A DNA stretch of 64,000 nucleotides from CAYUUW01 sp964448005 (GCA_964448005.1 CAYUUW010000001.1:1-64000); one strand, 5' to 3'. Numbered from the stretch's first letter, positions 32,976 through 41,486 are shown. Made by a program: numbers and translations. Notes: generated from the letters alone by a model not told the origin.

Positions 32976-33011
32976 GGTAAAAAATAATTTAGATTGATCT
33001 TTCATAAATGA

Positions 33012-33956
33012 TTATTCTCCCTCATACGCCCTCTCTAGCTCCGCCAGATCGAATTTCTTCATCTTCAGGAAGGACTCCGTCAGGCGGGCGATCTGCTCCT
33101 GGGTCCCTTTCTCCATCATCTCCTGCATTCGAGCCGGAGCAATCTGCCACGACACCCCAAACTTGTCCTTCAGCCAGCCGCATTGTTCCGCCTCGGGCAC
33201 GGCGCTGAGCTTTTCCCAATAATAGTCGATCTCCTCCTGGGTTTCACATCCGACCAAGAAAGAGACGGCCTCGTTGAAGCTGAATTTGTGCTCATGGGCG
33301 CTATCCATGGCGGCGAACCATTGGCCTTCCAGCATAAAATCGGTAAACATCACCGTGCCCTCTTTGTCGGGAGCCCGATCCGCTCCGTAGCGGGCCAACG
33401 CTCCTCGTTTGGCGTTCTTGAAAACGGAGAGGTAGAAGTCGGATGCTTCCTCCGTCTTGCCGCAGACGTCGTTCACGAAAAGCATCGAAGGAATGATCGA
33501 AGGCCGCTCTTCGCCTTCGGAACGGGTCAGAGACAGCTGCCAGGACACGCCAAATTTATCCTGCACCCAGCCGTAGTGCTCGCTAAAGGGATACTTGTCC
33601 AGAGGCATCATGATCTGGCCCTCCCTTACCAGTTCAGCCCATATTTTATCCATGCGAGTGGCCGCCTCCGGATCCTTCGACGGATCGAAATTGACCATGA
33701 AAGAGATGGAAGGATTCAGCTTGAAGTAGGGGCCGGCGCTGATGGCCATGAACTGGTATCCCATCACCTCAAAAGAGAGCATGTCGCAGTCGCCCGAGGG
33801 GGTGTTCTTGAGCACGCCGTGGTGAAGGATTTTGGAATCGGGGAAAATGGAGACGTAGAACTCAGTCGCTTCCTTGGCCTCCTTGTCGTACCAAAGGTGG
33901 GGGATGATTTTCTGCATGAGCTTGGACTTTAAAGGATGAGACGATGCTGCGGGCAT
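33012..33956 (-). CDS. Two-domain PhnB-like VOC protein
   Basis: A 314-aa protein. Two VOC units of the PhnB/'3-demethylubiquinone methyltransferase-like' type are fused (about 15-150 and 165-310). Each has YDKEAKEATEFYVSIFPDSK or EEASDFYLSVFKNAK and a terminal KFGVSWQL/KFGVSWQI motif, which is diagnostic. The start follows AAGGAT by 7 nt and comes 5 nt after the preceding SRPBCC gene, so they are an operon. Reaction unknown. Confidence 0.9.
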   Translation of the reverse strand: MPAASSHPLKSKLMQKIIPHLWYDKEAKEATEFYVSIFPDSKILHHGVLKNTPSGDCDMLSFEVMGYQFMAISAGPYFKLNPSISFMVNFDPSKDPEAATRMDKIWAELVREGQIMMPLDKYPFSEHYGWVQDKFGVSWQLSLTRSEGEERPSIIPSMLFVNDVCGKTEEASDFYLSVFKNAKRGALARYGADRAPDKEGTVMFTDFMLEGQWFAAMDSAHEHKFSFNEAVSFLVGCETQEEIDYYWEKLSAVPEAEQCGWLKDKFGVSWQIAPARMQEMMEKGTQEQIARLTESFLKMKKFDLAELERAYEGE

Positions 33957-33961
33957 TTTGC

Positions 33962-34381
33962 TTATCCTTGGATTCCTTCCACGTACTTTTTGAAATTGTC
34001 CAAAATCGCCTGCCATCCGGCGCGCTGCATTTCGATCGAGTTTTCGCTTTCCGGGTCGAAATCGATCCGCATCTCCGTCGCGGAGCCCTTCGAAATAAAG
34101 CCAATCTCGACTTGCCGTCCGTCGGCCATGGAATAGGCGATCCTCTCTTTCGGGTCGACGGCGTCGTACACGCCTTCAAAATCAAAGCCGAAGCTGCCGT
34201 CTTTGGCCTCCATTCGGGAAAGGAATTTCCCTCCCGCCCTCAAGTCGTTTTCCGCATGGGGCGTGTGCCAATCCTCGGAGGCCTGGTTCCACTGCTGAAT
34301 GTGCTGGGGGGTGGTGTAGAATTCCCAGACTTTTTCCAGGGGGGCTTGGATGCTGGTTTCGATGTGGATTTTGCTGGTCAT
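33962..34381 (-). CDS. SRPBCC/AHSA1-like protein
   Basis: A 139-aa START-like ligand-binding domain: IHIETSIQAPLEKVWEFYTTPQHIQQWNQASEDWHTPHAENDLRAGGKFLSRMEAKDGSFGFDFEGVYDAVDPKERIAY, then QRAGWQAILDNFKKYVEG. This is the usual AHSA1-like bacterial pattern. The ligand is unknown. It is upstream of the VOC protein in one transcription unit; such pairs are common in bacteria. Confidence 0.9.
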   Translation of the reverse strand: MTSKIHIETSIQAPLEKVWEFYTTPQHIQQWNQASEDWHTPHAENDLRAGGKFLSRMEAKDGSFGFDFEGVYDAVDPKERIAYSMADGRQVEIGFISKGSATEMRIDFDPESENSIEMQRAGWQAILDNFKKYVEGIQG

Positions 34382-34456
34382 ATTTTATGGGTTTAGGCTT
34401 GTTTCCAGTGTAGCGCTTTTTGCGGTCGCTTGCGAATGAGACTGTCGCCGAAATGC

Positions 34457-34891
34457 TCAGGGGGCAGTCGGCTTGCGCAATGCTTCCTGGGAAAGGCGAT
34501 CCAGGTTCTCTTCGTTTGCGGGGACGACGATGGGCTCAACGCGACTGGCCACTTCCGAGTTCTCGAAGGCCTGCGACCAAGACACGACCGTTCCTGTCGC
34601 CGACGGATCCAGGGCAATGGTCAAGCGGAATTTCGGCTCCACCACGTGCCGAATGACCACCTTCCGCGGCGGTTCTATTTCGTCGAAAACGCTTTCGTTG
34701 GGGTAGCTCTGGCCATCGGGTCCGTGCATGATGAAGGACCAGCGCCCGCCCTTCTTGAATTCGCAGAGATGGAAGGTGTTGGTGAAGCCGGCGGGCCCCC
34801 ACCATCGCGCCAGGCGCTCCGGATCGCTGATGGAGGCAAAGACTTCCTCTGGGCTGGCCGGGATTTCGCGAGAGGTGTTGAAGGTGGTCAT
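34457..34891 (-). CDS. SRPBCC/AHSA1-like protein
   Basis: A 144-aa protein. FNTSREIPASPEEVFASISDPERLARWWGPAGFTNTFHLCEFKKGGRWSFIMHGPDG is the standard AHSA1 opening, and RHVVEPKFRLTIAL, GTVVSWSQAF follow. A much longer frame upstream is rejected because family homology begins at MTTFNTSREI. A second member of the same family is at 33962. Confidence 0.9.
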   Translation of the reverse strand: MTTFNTSREIPASPEEVFASISDPERLARWWGPAGFTNTFHLCEFKKGGRWSFIMHGPDGQSYPNESVFDEIEPPRKVVIRHVVEPKFRLTIALDPSATGTVVSWSQAFENSEVASRVEPIVVPANEENLDRLSQEALRKPTAP

Positions 34892-34946
34892 GGGTCGATC
34901 AAAGGATTTATTGTAAAGCAGAATTGATACGAAGCTTTTCTTCAGC

Positions 34947-35255
34947 CTATTCCTGGGTCTCATCCAGAATGATTCTGTCTTTGAACGCGCCCCTTTCCTC
35001 CGCCTTGTCCTTTCGGAGCTGCTCCAATTGCTCTTTGTCGATTCCATGCAAGTCGCACAATGCGTAAACGACCTCCAGGATATCGGCCAGCTCCTCCGCA
35101 TTTTGATCTCTCATGAATTCATCCACTTCCTCCTGAAGCTTGGATTCGAGTTTCTCCCTATATTCCTCCGCAGAGGCAATATGGGTGATTGGAACGGCCC
35201 CCTTGCTTCTGATGATTTCCGGCATTCTGTCGCGGACAAGCTTATTGTGTTTCAT
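34947..35255 (-). CDS. MazG-like / phosphoribosyl-ATP pyrophosphohydrolase-like protein
   Basis: A 102-aa protein: KHNKLVRDRMPEIIRSKGAVPITHIASAEEYREKLESKLQEEVDEFMRDQNAEELADILEVVYALCD. The E-E-x2-E and E-x2-D pattern of the all-alpha NTP pyrophosphatase superfamily is complete. It may remove aberrant nucleotides. Two Met codons three residues apart could be the start. Confidence 0.88.
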   Translation of the reverse strand: MKHNKLVRDRMPEIIRSKGAVPITHIASAEEYREKLESKLQEEVDEFMRDQNAEELADILEVVYALCDLHGIDKEQLEQLRKDKAEERGAFKDRIILDETQE

Positions 35256-35297
35256 GGCAATCATGGGTTGGGAGGCGGAATTTTATTTTTCAACAAT

Positions 35298-35617
35298 GTT
35301 GAAATAAAATTTTGTTTTTCTTTTACTGTTTATAATGCCTTAACTCTTTTTCTATTAACACTGATGCGATATAGAATCCCCTGATCCTGCGTATGAGAAG
35401 TGTGTGCTGAGAAGTGCCCTGTTTTAATTTTGGCTGCACTTTTTCACACTTACTAATAGTTGAAGCTATAGCCCTAAGAGCTTCTTCCAATTCTTCTTTA
35501 GTGAAATTATCCATAAATTATTACCCTTAAAAAAAATAAAGAAAAACAAACTTTTATTCCATAATTTATGTACCAATATTTCTTATCCCGCAAAATGAAA
35601 AATTTATTTCACTTAAC
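35298..35617 (-). mobile_element. Possible single-gene cassette outside the main array
   Basis: An AT-rich island holding one small minus-strand gene. At its right is ACTTAAC (35611-35617), a perfect RYYYAAC core, followed by TCGTCTCTATGCGAAGT, which matches the attI-like sequence at 15111-15127 in 15 of 17 bases. At its left GTTGAAATAAA resembles the reverse complement of the right flank (GTTAAGTGAAATAAA). No second half of the repeat is visible. The left edge is tentative because the region is AT-rich. Confidence 0.45.
35323..35514 (-). CDS. Small conserved-looking protein (63 aa)
   Basis: MDNFTKEELEEALRAIASTI, then SKCEKVQPKLKQGTSQHTLLIRRIRGFYIASVLIEKEL: two helices with a basic turn. The pattern recalls short uncharacterised proteins found in many Gram-positive genomes, with no assigned function. 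It is the only gene in the AT-rich cassette-like island. Confidence 0.65.
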   Translation of the reverse strand: MDNFTKEELEEALRAIASTISKCEKVQPKLKQGTSQHTLLIRRIRGFYIASVLIEKELRHYKQ

Positions 35618-35634
35618 TCGTCTCTATGCGAAGT
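35611..35634 (-). repeat. Second copy of the attI-like core and half-stem
   Basis: ACTTAAC-TCGTCTCTATGCGAAGT compares with AGCTAAC-TCGTTTCTATACGAAGT at 15104-15127. It ends abruptly 8 nt before the stop codon of the DUF1905 gene. Confidence 0.65.
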
Positions 35635-35641
35635 ATCCTCC

Positions 35642-35926
35642 TCACACCCTCATCTCCACCGTAAAGCGAATCGTGTCGCCTTCGGAGACTCCTTCGCTCT
35701 TCCGCACATTGGCCTTGAGGGGAAGCAGGTAGGCGCCCGCTTTCTTGTCGGGAAAAATCGACGTATTCCAGCTCGTCTCGCCAATCGTCACCCTCACGGG
35801 AACCGAACCCCAGCCTCGCTTGACGGGGGCAAAGAGCTCCTTGATGAGATCGGATTCCTTTTGGGGAAGGGTCACAAAATGCCAGGCAGCCTTGCCCCCC
35901 GAGTAAAGCCAGACCTTCGCCTTCAT
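35642..35926 (-). CDS. DUF1905 family protein
   Basis: A 94-aa protein: MKAKVWLYSGGKAAWHFVTLPQKESDLIKELFAPVKRGWGSVPVRVTIGETSWNTSIFPDKKAGAYLLPLKANVRKSEGVSEGDTIRFTVEM. This is the complete DUF1905 beta-barrel, which often occurs fused to or next to YdeI/OmdA-type domains. Function unknown. Confidence 0.92.
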   Translation of the reverse strand: MKAKVWLYSGGKAAWHFVTLPQKESDLIKELFAPVKRGWGSVPVRVTIGETSWNTSIFPDKKAGAYLLPLKANVRKSEGVSEGDTIRFTVEMRV

Positions 35927-35973
35927 TGTAAAGTGAGCTCCGTTCATTGGCGCTGGGATTATCGGGATGTCGA

Positions 35974-36001
35974 GCAGGCGAGATTCGCGAATCTCGCCTG
36001 C
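35974..36001. terminator. 28-bp perfect palindrome
   Basis: Centred on GAGATTCGCGAATCTC with GCAGGC outer arms, between two minus-strand genes. It resembles in design, but not in sequence, the palindromes at 19756 and 52375. Probably a terminator or REP-like element. Confidence 0.5.
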
Positions 36002-36017
36002 CGCCGCCGCTTCAAAA

Positions 36018-36455
36018 TCAACTGCTCACCTCTACCTTGAATCCTCCGTAGGCCATCCGTTTCATGTCGAAAGGCATGTCTTTCATGGCATCTTTGCTGT
36101 CCTTGTATTTCTTCTCCATCTCCTTCATCACTTTGGCGTTCACCTGATCGCGATGCTTTTTGGATTTGAATTCGATGTACGAGAACCACACCGTCTCGTC
36201 GGGCTTGGCTTTGGCCATGATGGGAAAAGTGAAGGTCACCTGTTCGGGGTTCGCATGCTCCAGGATGCATTCCCGGTAGCCGAGCGCCCCATGGCCCATC
36301 CACATTTTGGCACCCTCTTTAGCCATTTTTTTATAGGCGGCCACCTTGGTTTTTGGAATAACCAAAACAAAGCCGTCCACGTACTTGGCTGCTGGGGCTT
36401 TCTTGGAGGCGGCGGACCTGGGCGAGAGGGGCTTGGTCTTTTTGGCGTTTGCCAT
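36018..36455 (-). CDS. DUF1428 family protein
   Basis: A 145-aa protein. KYVDGFVLVIPKTKVAAYKKMAKEGAKMWMGHGALGYRECI and ETVWFSYIEFKSKKHRDQVNAKVMKEMEKKYK, ending PFDMKRMAYGGFKVEV, match DUF1428 throughout (a ferredoxin-like fold of unknown role). The N-terminal 25 residues are Lys/Ala-rich and extra to the family. It overlaps nothing, lying 25 nt after the DUF1653 gene. Confidence 0.92.
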   Translation of the reverse strand: MANAKKTKPLSPRSAASKKAPAAKYVDGFVLVIPKTKVAAYKKMAKEGAKMWMGHGALGYRECILEHANPEQVTFTFPIMAKAKPDETVWFSYIEFKSKKHRDQVNAKVMKEMEKKYKDSKDAMKDMPFDMKRMAYGGFKVEVSS

Positions 36456-36480
36456 AGGAAAGGGGGTTAATTGCTTTTTG

Positions 36481-36723
36481 CTATTCCTCCAACCGCTCAA
36501 AGCGGGGCGTGCTTCCCGTCTCCGTTGACACGCTCCCCATGAACAGGGCGTAGGGGCGCACGAAAAAAGGCCGAGTGCCGTATTCCTGGGCCAGATCGGG
36601 GCAATCGTAAAGGGCCTTGTAAAGCACCAGCTTTTCGCGGGTTTCGGTGTTCAGGGCCAGGCCCAGAACCTGGTAGAGGCCGCCTTTGTAGTGCCGGTAT
36701 TTTCCGAGCTTGAGCGGCTCCAT
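36481..36723 (-). CDS. DUF1653 family protein
   Basis: An 80-aa protein: LGKYRHYKGGLYQVLGLALNTETREKLVLYKALYD...GTRPFFVRPYALFMGSV. This is the entire DUF1653 domain, a small beta-barrel of unknown function (Y-x-V-x-G-x-A, E-x-x-V-x-Y). It probably shares a transcript with the DUF1428 gene. Confidence 0.92.
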   Translation of the reverse strand: MEPLKLGKYRHYKGGLYQVLGLALNTETREKLVLYKALYDCPDLAQEYGTRPFFVRPYALFMGSVSTETGSTPRFERLEE

Positions 36724-36824
36724 GGGTCGGAATTTGAGTTTTGGATAACCTCTGAGCCCATTCTATCCCATTGCTCCGAAAAATGCCTCTCGACAGGAAG
36801 GCGGCTCATGGCCTAAATAGCAAC

Positions 36825-37235
36825 TCAAGAGGGGTTCTGCTCGGTGGTGCTTCCGTCGAATTCCGGCCCGTCCATTTCCGCCTCTTCCTTGGTGGCCCGC
36901 GCAATGCCGTCTTTGTGATGGGGAGGGGAATAGAGGGTGTACATCTTCAGCTCTGCCTCGTGGTGCGTATTGATGATGTTGTGCCTTGCGCCTGCGGGGA
37001 CGATGATGGCATCCCCGTCTTCCACGTCGTATTCGCTTCCGTCGATCACGCATTTTCCGGCGCCGCCCTCAAAGCGGAAGAACTGATCATTCTCGAGGTG
37101 GACCTCTTCCCCGATCTCCTCCTTGGGCTGGAGGCTCATGAGGACGAGCTGAAGATGCCTTCCTGTGTAGAGCACTTTCCTGAAATTCCTATTGGCCTGG
37201 GTCTCTTTCTCGATGCTGCTTTTGAATCCTTTCAT
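36825..37235 (-). CDS. Cupin-domain protein
   Basis: A 136-aa protein. The two cupin motifs are visible: EEIGEEVHLENDQFFRFEGGAGKCVIDG and DGDAIIVPAGARHNIINT. One metal His of motif 1 is kept (EEVH), with Glu/Asp nearby, and motif 2 His is present (ARH). It probably binds a metal; the reaction is unknown. Confidence 0.9.
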   Translation of the reverse strand: MKGFKSSIEKETQANRNFRKVLYTGRHLQLVLMSLQPKEEIGEEVHLENDQFFRFEGGAGKCVIDGSEYDVEDGDAIIVPAGARHNIINTHHEAELKMYTLYSPPHHKDGIARATKEEAEMDGPEFDGSTTEQNPS

Positions 37236-37409
37236 GGGTGCTTGGGTTATGGTTAAAATTCCGGATCTCAGGCTTTCTTGGAATATTCCATTGTATCACA
37301 AAAAGCGTTTTTGAATTTTAATGCGCTGCGAAAGATCCGAACCCTCGGAATCGTCCTCGACAAGGGGGTGGCTTTCGGTAAAATGATCGTGGAATTAAAC
37401 CCTTTTTCC

Positions 37410-38291
37410 ATGTCCAGAAAATCCATCCTCCTGTTCGTTTCGGCCCTTTTCTTGTCCGCTTGCAGCCACTCCTCCCCTGCAGCCCCTTTGGCCCCGAACC
37501 AGCCCATGGCGGCGGATGAGCACATGAACCATGGCGCGGGGGGCATGGAGGAGCCATTGGCTGCCGACAGGCTCAACAGCTCGCCTCGCCATGCGGAATG
37601 GGTGGAGGTGCCCAATGGCGACAAAAAAATCCACACCTGGGTGGTTTACCCCGAAGCCAGCGAAAAGCGCCCGGTGGTCCTTTTGATCCACGAGAACCGC
37701 GGCCTGAACGACTGGGCCAGGGGCATGGCCGATCAGGTGGCCGAGGCGGGCTACATCGCCGTGGCGCCGGATCTGCTCTCGGAATTCAGCGACGCCGAAA
37801 GGAAGACGAGTGATTTTGCCGACGAGGATGCGGCCCGGACTGCCCTTTCCGCCCTCGATGCCGGGCAGGTCGGGTCCGACCTGCAGGCGGTGGCCACGTG
37901 GGCCAAGGCCATTCCTTCCTCGAATGGCAAGCTGGCTTCCGCGGGCTTCTGCTGGGGCGGGGGGCAGTCCTTCCGGCTGGCGACCCAAACGAACGATCTG
38001 GACGCGGCGATGGTGTTCTACGGAACCGGGCCTGCCGAGGCCTCTGCGTACGAGGGCATTTCCGTTCCAGTGCACGGCTTTTACGGCGGGGCCGATGAGC
38101 GCGTGAACGCCACGATTCCCCAATCGGAAGAGGCGATGAAGGCCGCCGGGAAGTCATTCGATTACCGTATCTACGAGGGGGCCGGCCACGCCTTCATGCG
38201 CAGCGGCGAAGAGCCCAATGCGGAACCCGCCAACAAGGCCGCGCGCGATGCGGCGTGGGAGCGGATGAAGGAGATCCTTTCCGCGCTGTGA
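37410..38291 (+). CDS. Dienelactone-hydrolase family lipoprotein
   Basis: A 293-aa alpha/beta-hydrolase. The signal MSRKSILLFVSALFLSACSH carries an LSAC lipobox. VLLIHENRGLNDWARGMADQVAEAGYIAVAPDLLS is the family opening, GFCWGGGQSF the nucleophile elbow with Cys, FYGGADERV the Asp and GAGHAFMR the His: the C-D-H triad of dienelactone hydrolases. Unusually for the family, it is exported and lipid-anchored. A longer frame would put 44 residues before the signal and is rejected. Confidence 0.93.
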   Translation: MSRKSILLFVSALFLSACSHSSPAAPLAPNQPMAADEHMNHGAGGMEEPLAADRLNSSPRHAEWVEVPNGDKKIHTWVVYPEASEKRPVVLLIHENRGLNDWARGMADQVAEAGYIAVAPDLLSEFSDAERKTSDFADEDAARTALSALDAGQVGSDLQAVATWAKAIPSSNGKLASAGFCWGGGQSFRLATQTNDLDAAMVFYGTGPAEASAYEGISVPVHGFYGGADERVNATIPQSEEAMKAAGKSFDYRIYEGAGHAFMRSGEEPNAEPANKAARDAAWERMKEILSAL

Positions 38292-38337
38292 GGCGGCACT
38301 CGCCAGGAATAGTCGCTTCCGTTGGCTCGGCATAAAG

Positions 38338-38730
38338 TCACTTCAATCGTTCAAGCTGTCCTTTGCGCTTCACGATGTTCTTGTAATCCCATTGAATCTC
38401 TTTTGATTTATTGAGCCAGCCCTTCAAATCCTTTGTGCTTATTTCAGCTGCTGAATTGTAGAATACAGAGGCATCTTTGAATTTTTCTCCCCTGACATTC
38501 AATTGGTCTTCATCAAAAGATTTTCCACTCCAAAACATCAGCCGAATCCCCTTTTTCTCTTTGCTGTAGCCCACAATGGGATTGCCGTCCAAAAACCAAA
38601 CGGGATGCCTGTGCCAGATTTTGCTTTCCGCCCCTGAAAGATGGAGGTCGATTTCCTTCATCAGCAATTCGCAGATCGTTTTTTCTTCGTCGGCCTGGGA
38701 ATCGTTGTAGGCGTGGATGTCTTTGTTCAT
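38338..38730 (-). CDS. DUF1801 family protein
   Basis: A 130-aa protein: ICELLMKEIDLHLSGAESKIWHRHPVWFLDGNPIVGYSKEKKGIRLMFWSGKSF...KDASVFYNSAAEISTKDLKGWLNKSKEIQWDY. It is a DUF1801 variant with the conserved I-W-H-x-x-P-V-W segment. Function unknown. More AT-rich than its neighbours. Confidence 0.85.
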   Translation of the reverse strand: MNKDIHAYNDSQADEEKTICELLMKEIDLHLSGAESKIWHRHPVWFLDGNPIVGYSKEKKGIRLMFWSGKSFDEDQLNVRGEKFKDASVFYNSAAEISTKDLKGWLNKSKEIQWDYKNIVKRKGQLERLK

Positions 38731-38804
38731 GGATGATGTTGTTTATGGGCCATAAAGCCTTTCCTGTCTTGAGGCCTTCTTCAGGGCTTCGATATCGAAC
38801 TGAG

Positions 38805-39617
38805 TCATTCGCCCACTGATTTCTCCCTTGGTTTCACCAAAAACGACTTTGATTTCCTGTTGTAGGACTTTATTTCTCGGGCTTCCAAATGGGTGTTTTT
38901 TTCCAGGAACTCATTGAATGATCTGTATTCGCCCATTTCCTTGATGTCTAAATCGTTTAATTTCCAGTCATCGAAGCAGAGGATTGCCTCCTCGGTCAGC
39001 AAAGGGCCTATAAAATCCAAAACCGCCTTAGAGGAGCTGTAGGTATCGCAATCAATAAAAACAATTCCTATTTTCTCGAGCCCCAGCCTTTTGATAGTTT
39101 GATCGTTTAAGGTTTCTTTATACCACCCTTTTACCCATTGGATGCTGCGGGGGTCGATCTTTTTTCTCTCCAGACACTCCTTCATTTTCTCAAAAGAACA
39201 GGCGTAGAATCCTTTTTTCCAGACGCCATCATCTTCCTTTTCCGACCCTTCCGGCAGGCCTTCGAACGCATCAAATCCAAAAAACCTTACCGACGTGAGA
39301 TGCAGCTGCTGGTAAGTTTGATGCATGCTGGATAAGGATGACCCGTTGAACACGCCAAACTCAAGGTAATCCCCAATATTCCTCCCTTTCACGGCCTCCA
39401 GCGTTTTTATCGCGCTCTTAAAAAAAGATTTCAGGCGTTCGGGAGGAACAAGCTCCACAGCACATATGTCCTCTACCTTTCCCATGGTCCAGGGGGATTT
39501 TGCGATGGGAAAAAGCCTTCGCCATATTGCTTTGAATTTCCTCTGGGCTGACGTGTACCTAAAGGGTGATTTCATCTGCATTAAGGTCAAATGAGAGATT
39601 CTGCGGATTTCTCCCAT
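38805..39617 (-). CDS. TylF-like methyltransferase
   Basis: A 270-aa protein. GDYLEFGVFNGSSLSSMHQT is the SAM-binding loop of the TylF/macrocin O-methyltransferase family, FFGFDAFEGLPEG motif II, GIVFIDCDTYSSSKAVLDFI the metal/SAM acidic region, and ILCFDDW the family hallmark. It acts on sugars or other small molecules. GAGGAG 8 nt before the ATG fixes the start. It could modify cell-surface glycans, but no glycan genes surround it. Confidence 0.85.
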   Translation of the reverse strand: MGEIRRISHLTLMQMKSPFRYTSAQRKFKAIWRRLFPIAKSPWTMGKVEDICAVELVPPERLKSFFKSAIKTLEAVKGRNIGDYLEFGVFNGSSLSSMHQTYQQLHLTSVRFFGFDAFEGLPEGSEKEDDGVWKKGFYACSFEKMKECLERKKIDPRSIQWVKGWYKETLNDQTIKRLGLEKIGIVFIDCDTYSSSKAVLDFIGPLLTEEAILCFDDWKLNDLDIKEMGEYRSFNEFLEKNTHLEAREIKSYNRKSKSFLVKPREKSVGE

Positions 39618-39706
39618 GCAAACCTCTCCTCAAGCATACTCAGTCAGGGCATCTCAAGCAAATGGCGCTCATTCCAAACAGTTTTGTGGCCTCAAGCCAC
39701 CCCTTT

Positions 39707-40636
39707 TCACCTTCCTGCCGCCGAAATCCAGAACGGCAAGGTGAGGACGGAAAGGACGGTGCTCAGAACAATGGAGCGGGCGATGAAGTCTTTGTCCAGC
39801 TTGTACTTTGCCGCCAGGGCGAAGGGCGTGATGGCTAGGGGCATCGCCGCCTGGATGATCGAGCTGGAAAGCGGGGGCAAGGGAATTCCTGCGAAGATCA
39901 CGCTGAAATAGAAGGCGGCCGGGAGCAGGGCCAGTTTCACGAGCGAGAAAAGAAAGACAGGAAGCCATTCCGCAAGCTTCCCGAATTTGGATTTGCCGAT
40001 GAAGAGTCCGATGACGATGAGCACGGTGGGCGTGACCGAGGCGGTGATCATGTCCAGCGATTTGAGCACGACCGCCGGAAGGGGGATGCGAAGGCTGCCT
40101 GCCACGATGCCCAGAGCGACTGCGATCAAAAGGGGATTGGTGAGCAGGTGCTTGGCGATGCTTCTGGCCACATCCTTCTTGCCCTGCTCCATGGAATAGT
40201 CCAGCACGCCGATGCCCACTGTGAACATCCAGAACAGGTAAATGGCCACAATCAGCGTGGCTGTGGGCAGCACCTGCTCTCCCGCCGTTTGGGTCAGCAC
40301 TGGAATCCCCAAGTAGGCCGCATTGCTGAAGGGCAGGCAGATGAACAGGGTGAGCCGCATCTGTTTGCTCAAGCGCAAGGCCTTGCCTATGAAAAAAGCC
40401 AGCAGCAGGCTGCCCAGAATGAACAGCGAGTTGGAGACGATGAGTCCCGCCTGGGCGGCAAAGGAGAAGGGGGCTTTGGAAAGGGCGGAGAAGACAAGGG
40501 TCGGAAGGCCGACCTTCAGGGCCAGTTCGTTCAGCACGCTGGACCAGTTGTCCCCAACCAGCCTAAGCCGCTGCAGCGCGGCGCTGGCGAAGATGATCAG
40601 GAAGAGCGGGGCAATGACGGTCAGGATTTGGCTCAT
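39707..40636 (-). CDS. AEC-family (auxin efflux carrier-like) transporter
   Basis: A 309-aa protein with about ten transmembrane helices. ILTVIAPLFLIIFASAALQRLRLVGDNWSSVLNELALKVGLPTLVFSAL starts the AEC family (NhaA-like fold). LPFSNAAYLGIPVL is the conserved N-x-x-x-G-I-P crossing helix. Bacterial members carry malate, malonate or amino acids; the substrate here is unknown. Confidence 0.9.
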   Translation of the reverse strand: MSQILTVIAPLFLIIFASAALQRLRLVGDNWSSVLNELALKVGLPTLVFSALSKAPFSFAAQAGLIVSNSLFILGSLLLAFFIGKALRLSKQMRLTLFICLPFSNAAYLGIPVLTQTAGEQVLPTATLIVAIYLFWMFTVGIGVLDYSMEQGKKDVARSIAKHLLTNPLLIAVALGIVAGSLRIPLPAVVLKSLDMITASVTPTVLIVIGLFIGKSKFGKLAEWLPVFLFSLVKLALLPAAFYFSVIFAGIPLPPLSSSIIQAAMPLAITPFALAAKYKLDKDFIARSIVLSTVLSVLTLPFWISAAGR

Positions 40637-40682
40637 GGGTTTTTGTTTATGATTTTGCCGAAGCCACCCAATGGGTGCAAGG

Positions 40683-41408
40683 TCATTTTAGAAAAAATAG
40701 GTCGGCAGGAGTGTTCCGTGTGGAAGTTCCTGCCGACCCTTGGGTGCCTCCTTGCAGCCAGGCTACAGGAGGACGGCCAGAAGCTGGGCGATGGCCGACC
40801 GTGCGATCAAGTCGGGACTCCCCCCTGACAGCCTCACGCCAGGGAAGGAAGTAGAGGTCGCTTGCCTTCTTGTGCCCAATCAGGGCAGCTTCCTTGAGCC
40901 GCAAGGCCCCGCTATCTTCCTGGAGACAGTCGAACTCGATCTCCAGGCAGTAGGCGTGAATGCCCTCGCCTGCATTGGCATCGGCGACGAAGAAGGCGCG
41001 GTTGCAATTGCCGGCCACGCCGGGGAGCTCTTGGGCCTTGCCCGTATCGAGCCCAGATTCCTCCTCTGCCCTTCGCGCTTGCGCTTGGGCATGGGATTCG
41101 CCCTGATTGACGAATCCTCCCATCGCGCCCAGCACAGGAACCGGCCCCATGTTGGCTCGGGTCTCGAGCAGAAGGCCCACGTAAATTTCCCCATTGGGTG
41201 ATTTCGCGTAGGGCAGGGTTACTGCGCCGCCGCCGCTCTTTTCCCGGAAGACCCAGGCATCGTAGCCCTCTGGCCTTCGGCCGTACTCGAGCGCGCCATA
41301 CTGGGATGATGAAATCTCGATGTGGGCAACCTGTTGTTCTTGGCCGTTGATGCGCACGGTCCAGCCGCGCTTGCTGCCTTCTGCGATGTCACTCATTGCG
41401 AAGCTCAT
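40683..41408 (-). CDS. NUDIX-domain protein
   Basis: A 241-aa protein starting at an ATG 6 nt after AAAGGAGG, a strong ribosome site. GGFVNQGESHAQAQARRAEEESGL is a NUDIX box in which R-E-x2-E-E reads R-A-E-E-E-S, so a catalytic Glu may be shifted or lost. Flanking strands (GGAVTLPYAKSPNGEIYVGLLLETRANMGPVPVLGAMGG) look like ADP-sugar-type NUDIX proteins. The C-terminal 40 residues are low-complexity. Confidence 0.75.
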   Translation of the reverse strand: MSFAMSDIAEGSKRGWTVRINGQEQQVAHIEISSSQYGALEYGRRPEGYDAWVFREKSGGGAVTLPYAKSPNGEIYVGLLLETRANMGPVPVLGAMGGFVNQGESHAQAQARRAEEESGLDTGKAQELPGVAGNCNRAFFVADANAGEGIHAYCLEIEFDCLQEDSGALRLKEAALIGHKKASDLYFLPWREAVRGESRLDRTVGHRPASGRPPVAWLQGGTQGSAGTSTRNTPADLFFLK

Positions 41409-41456
41409 GGCTTCCTCCTTTGTTGTTTCCCGAGCACTATGCGTCGGGGTAAAGAT

Positions 41457-41486
41457 AAAATAAATTAAAAATGGCTTAAGTGTCAA
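41457..41486 (-). promoter_or_regulatory. Promoter of the NUDIX-domain gene
   Basis: Minus strand TTGACA (41481-41486), 18 bp, TATTTT (41457-41462). Confidence 0.5.
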
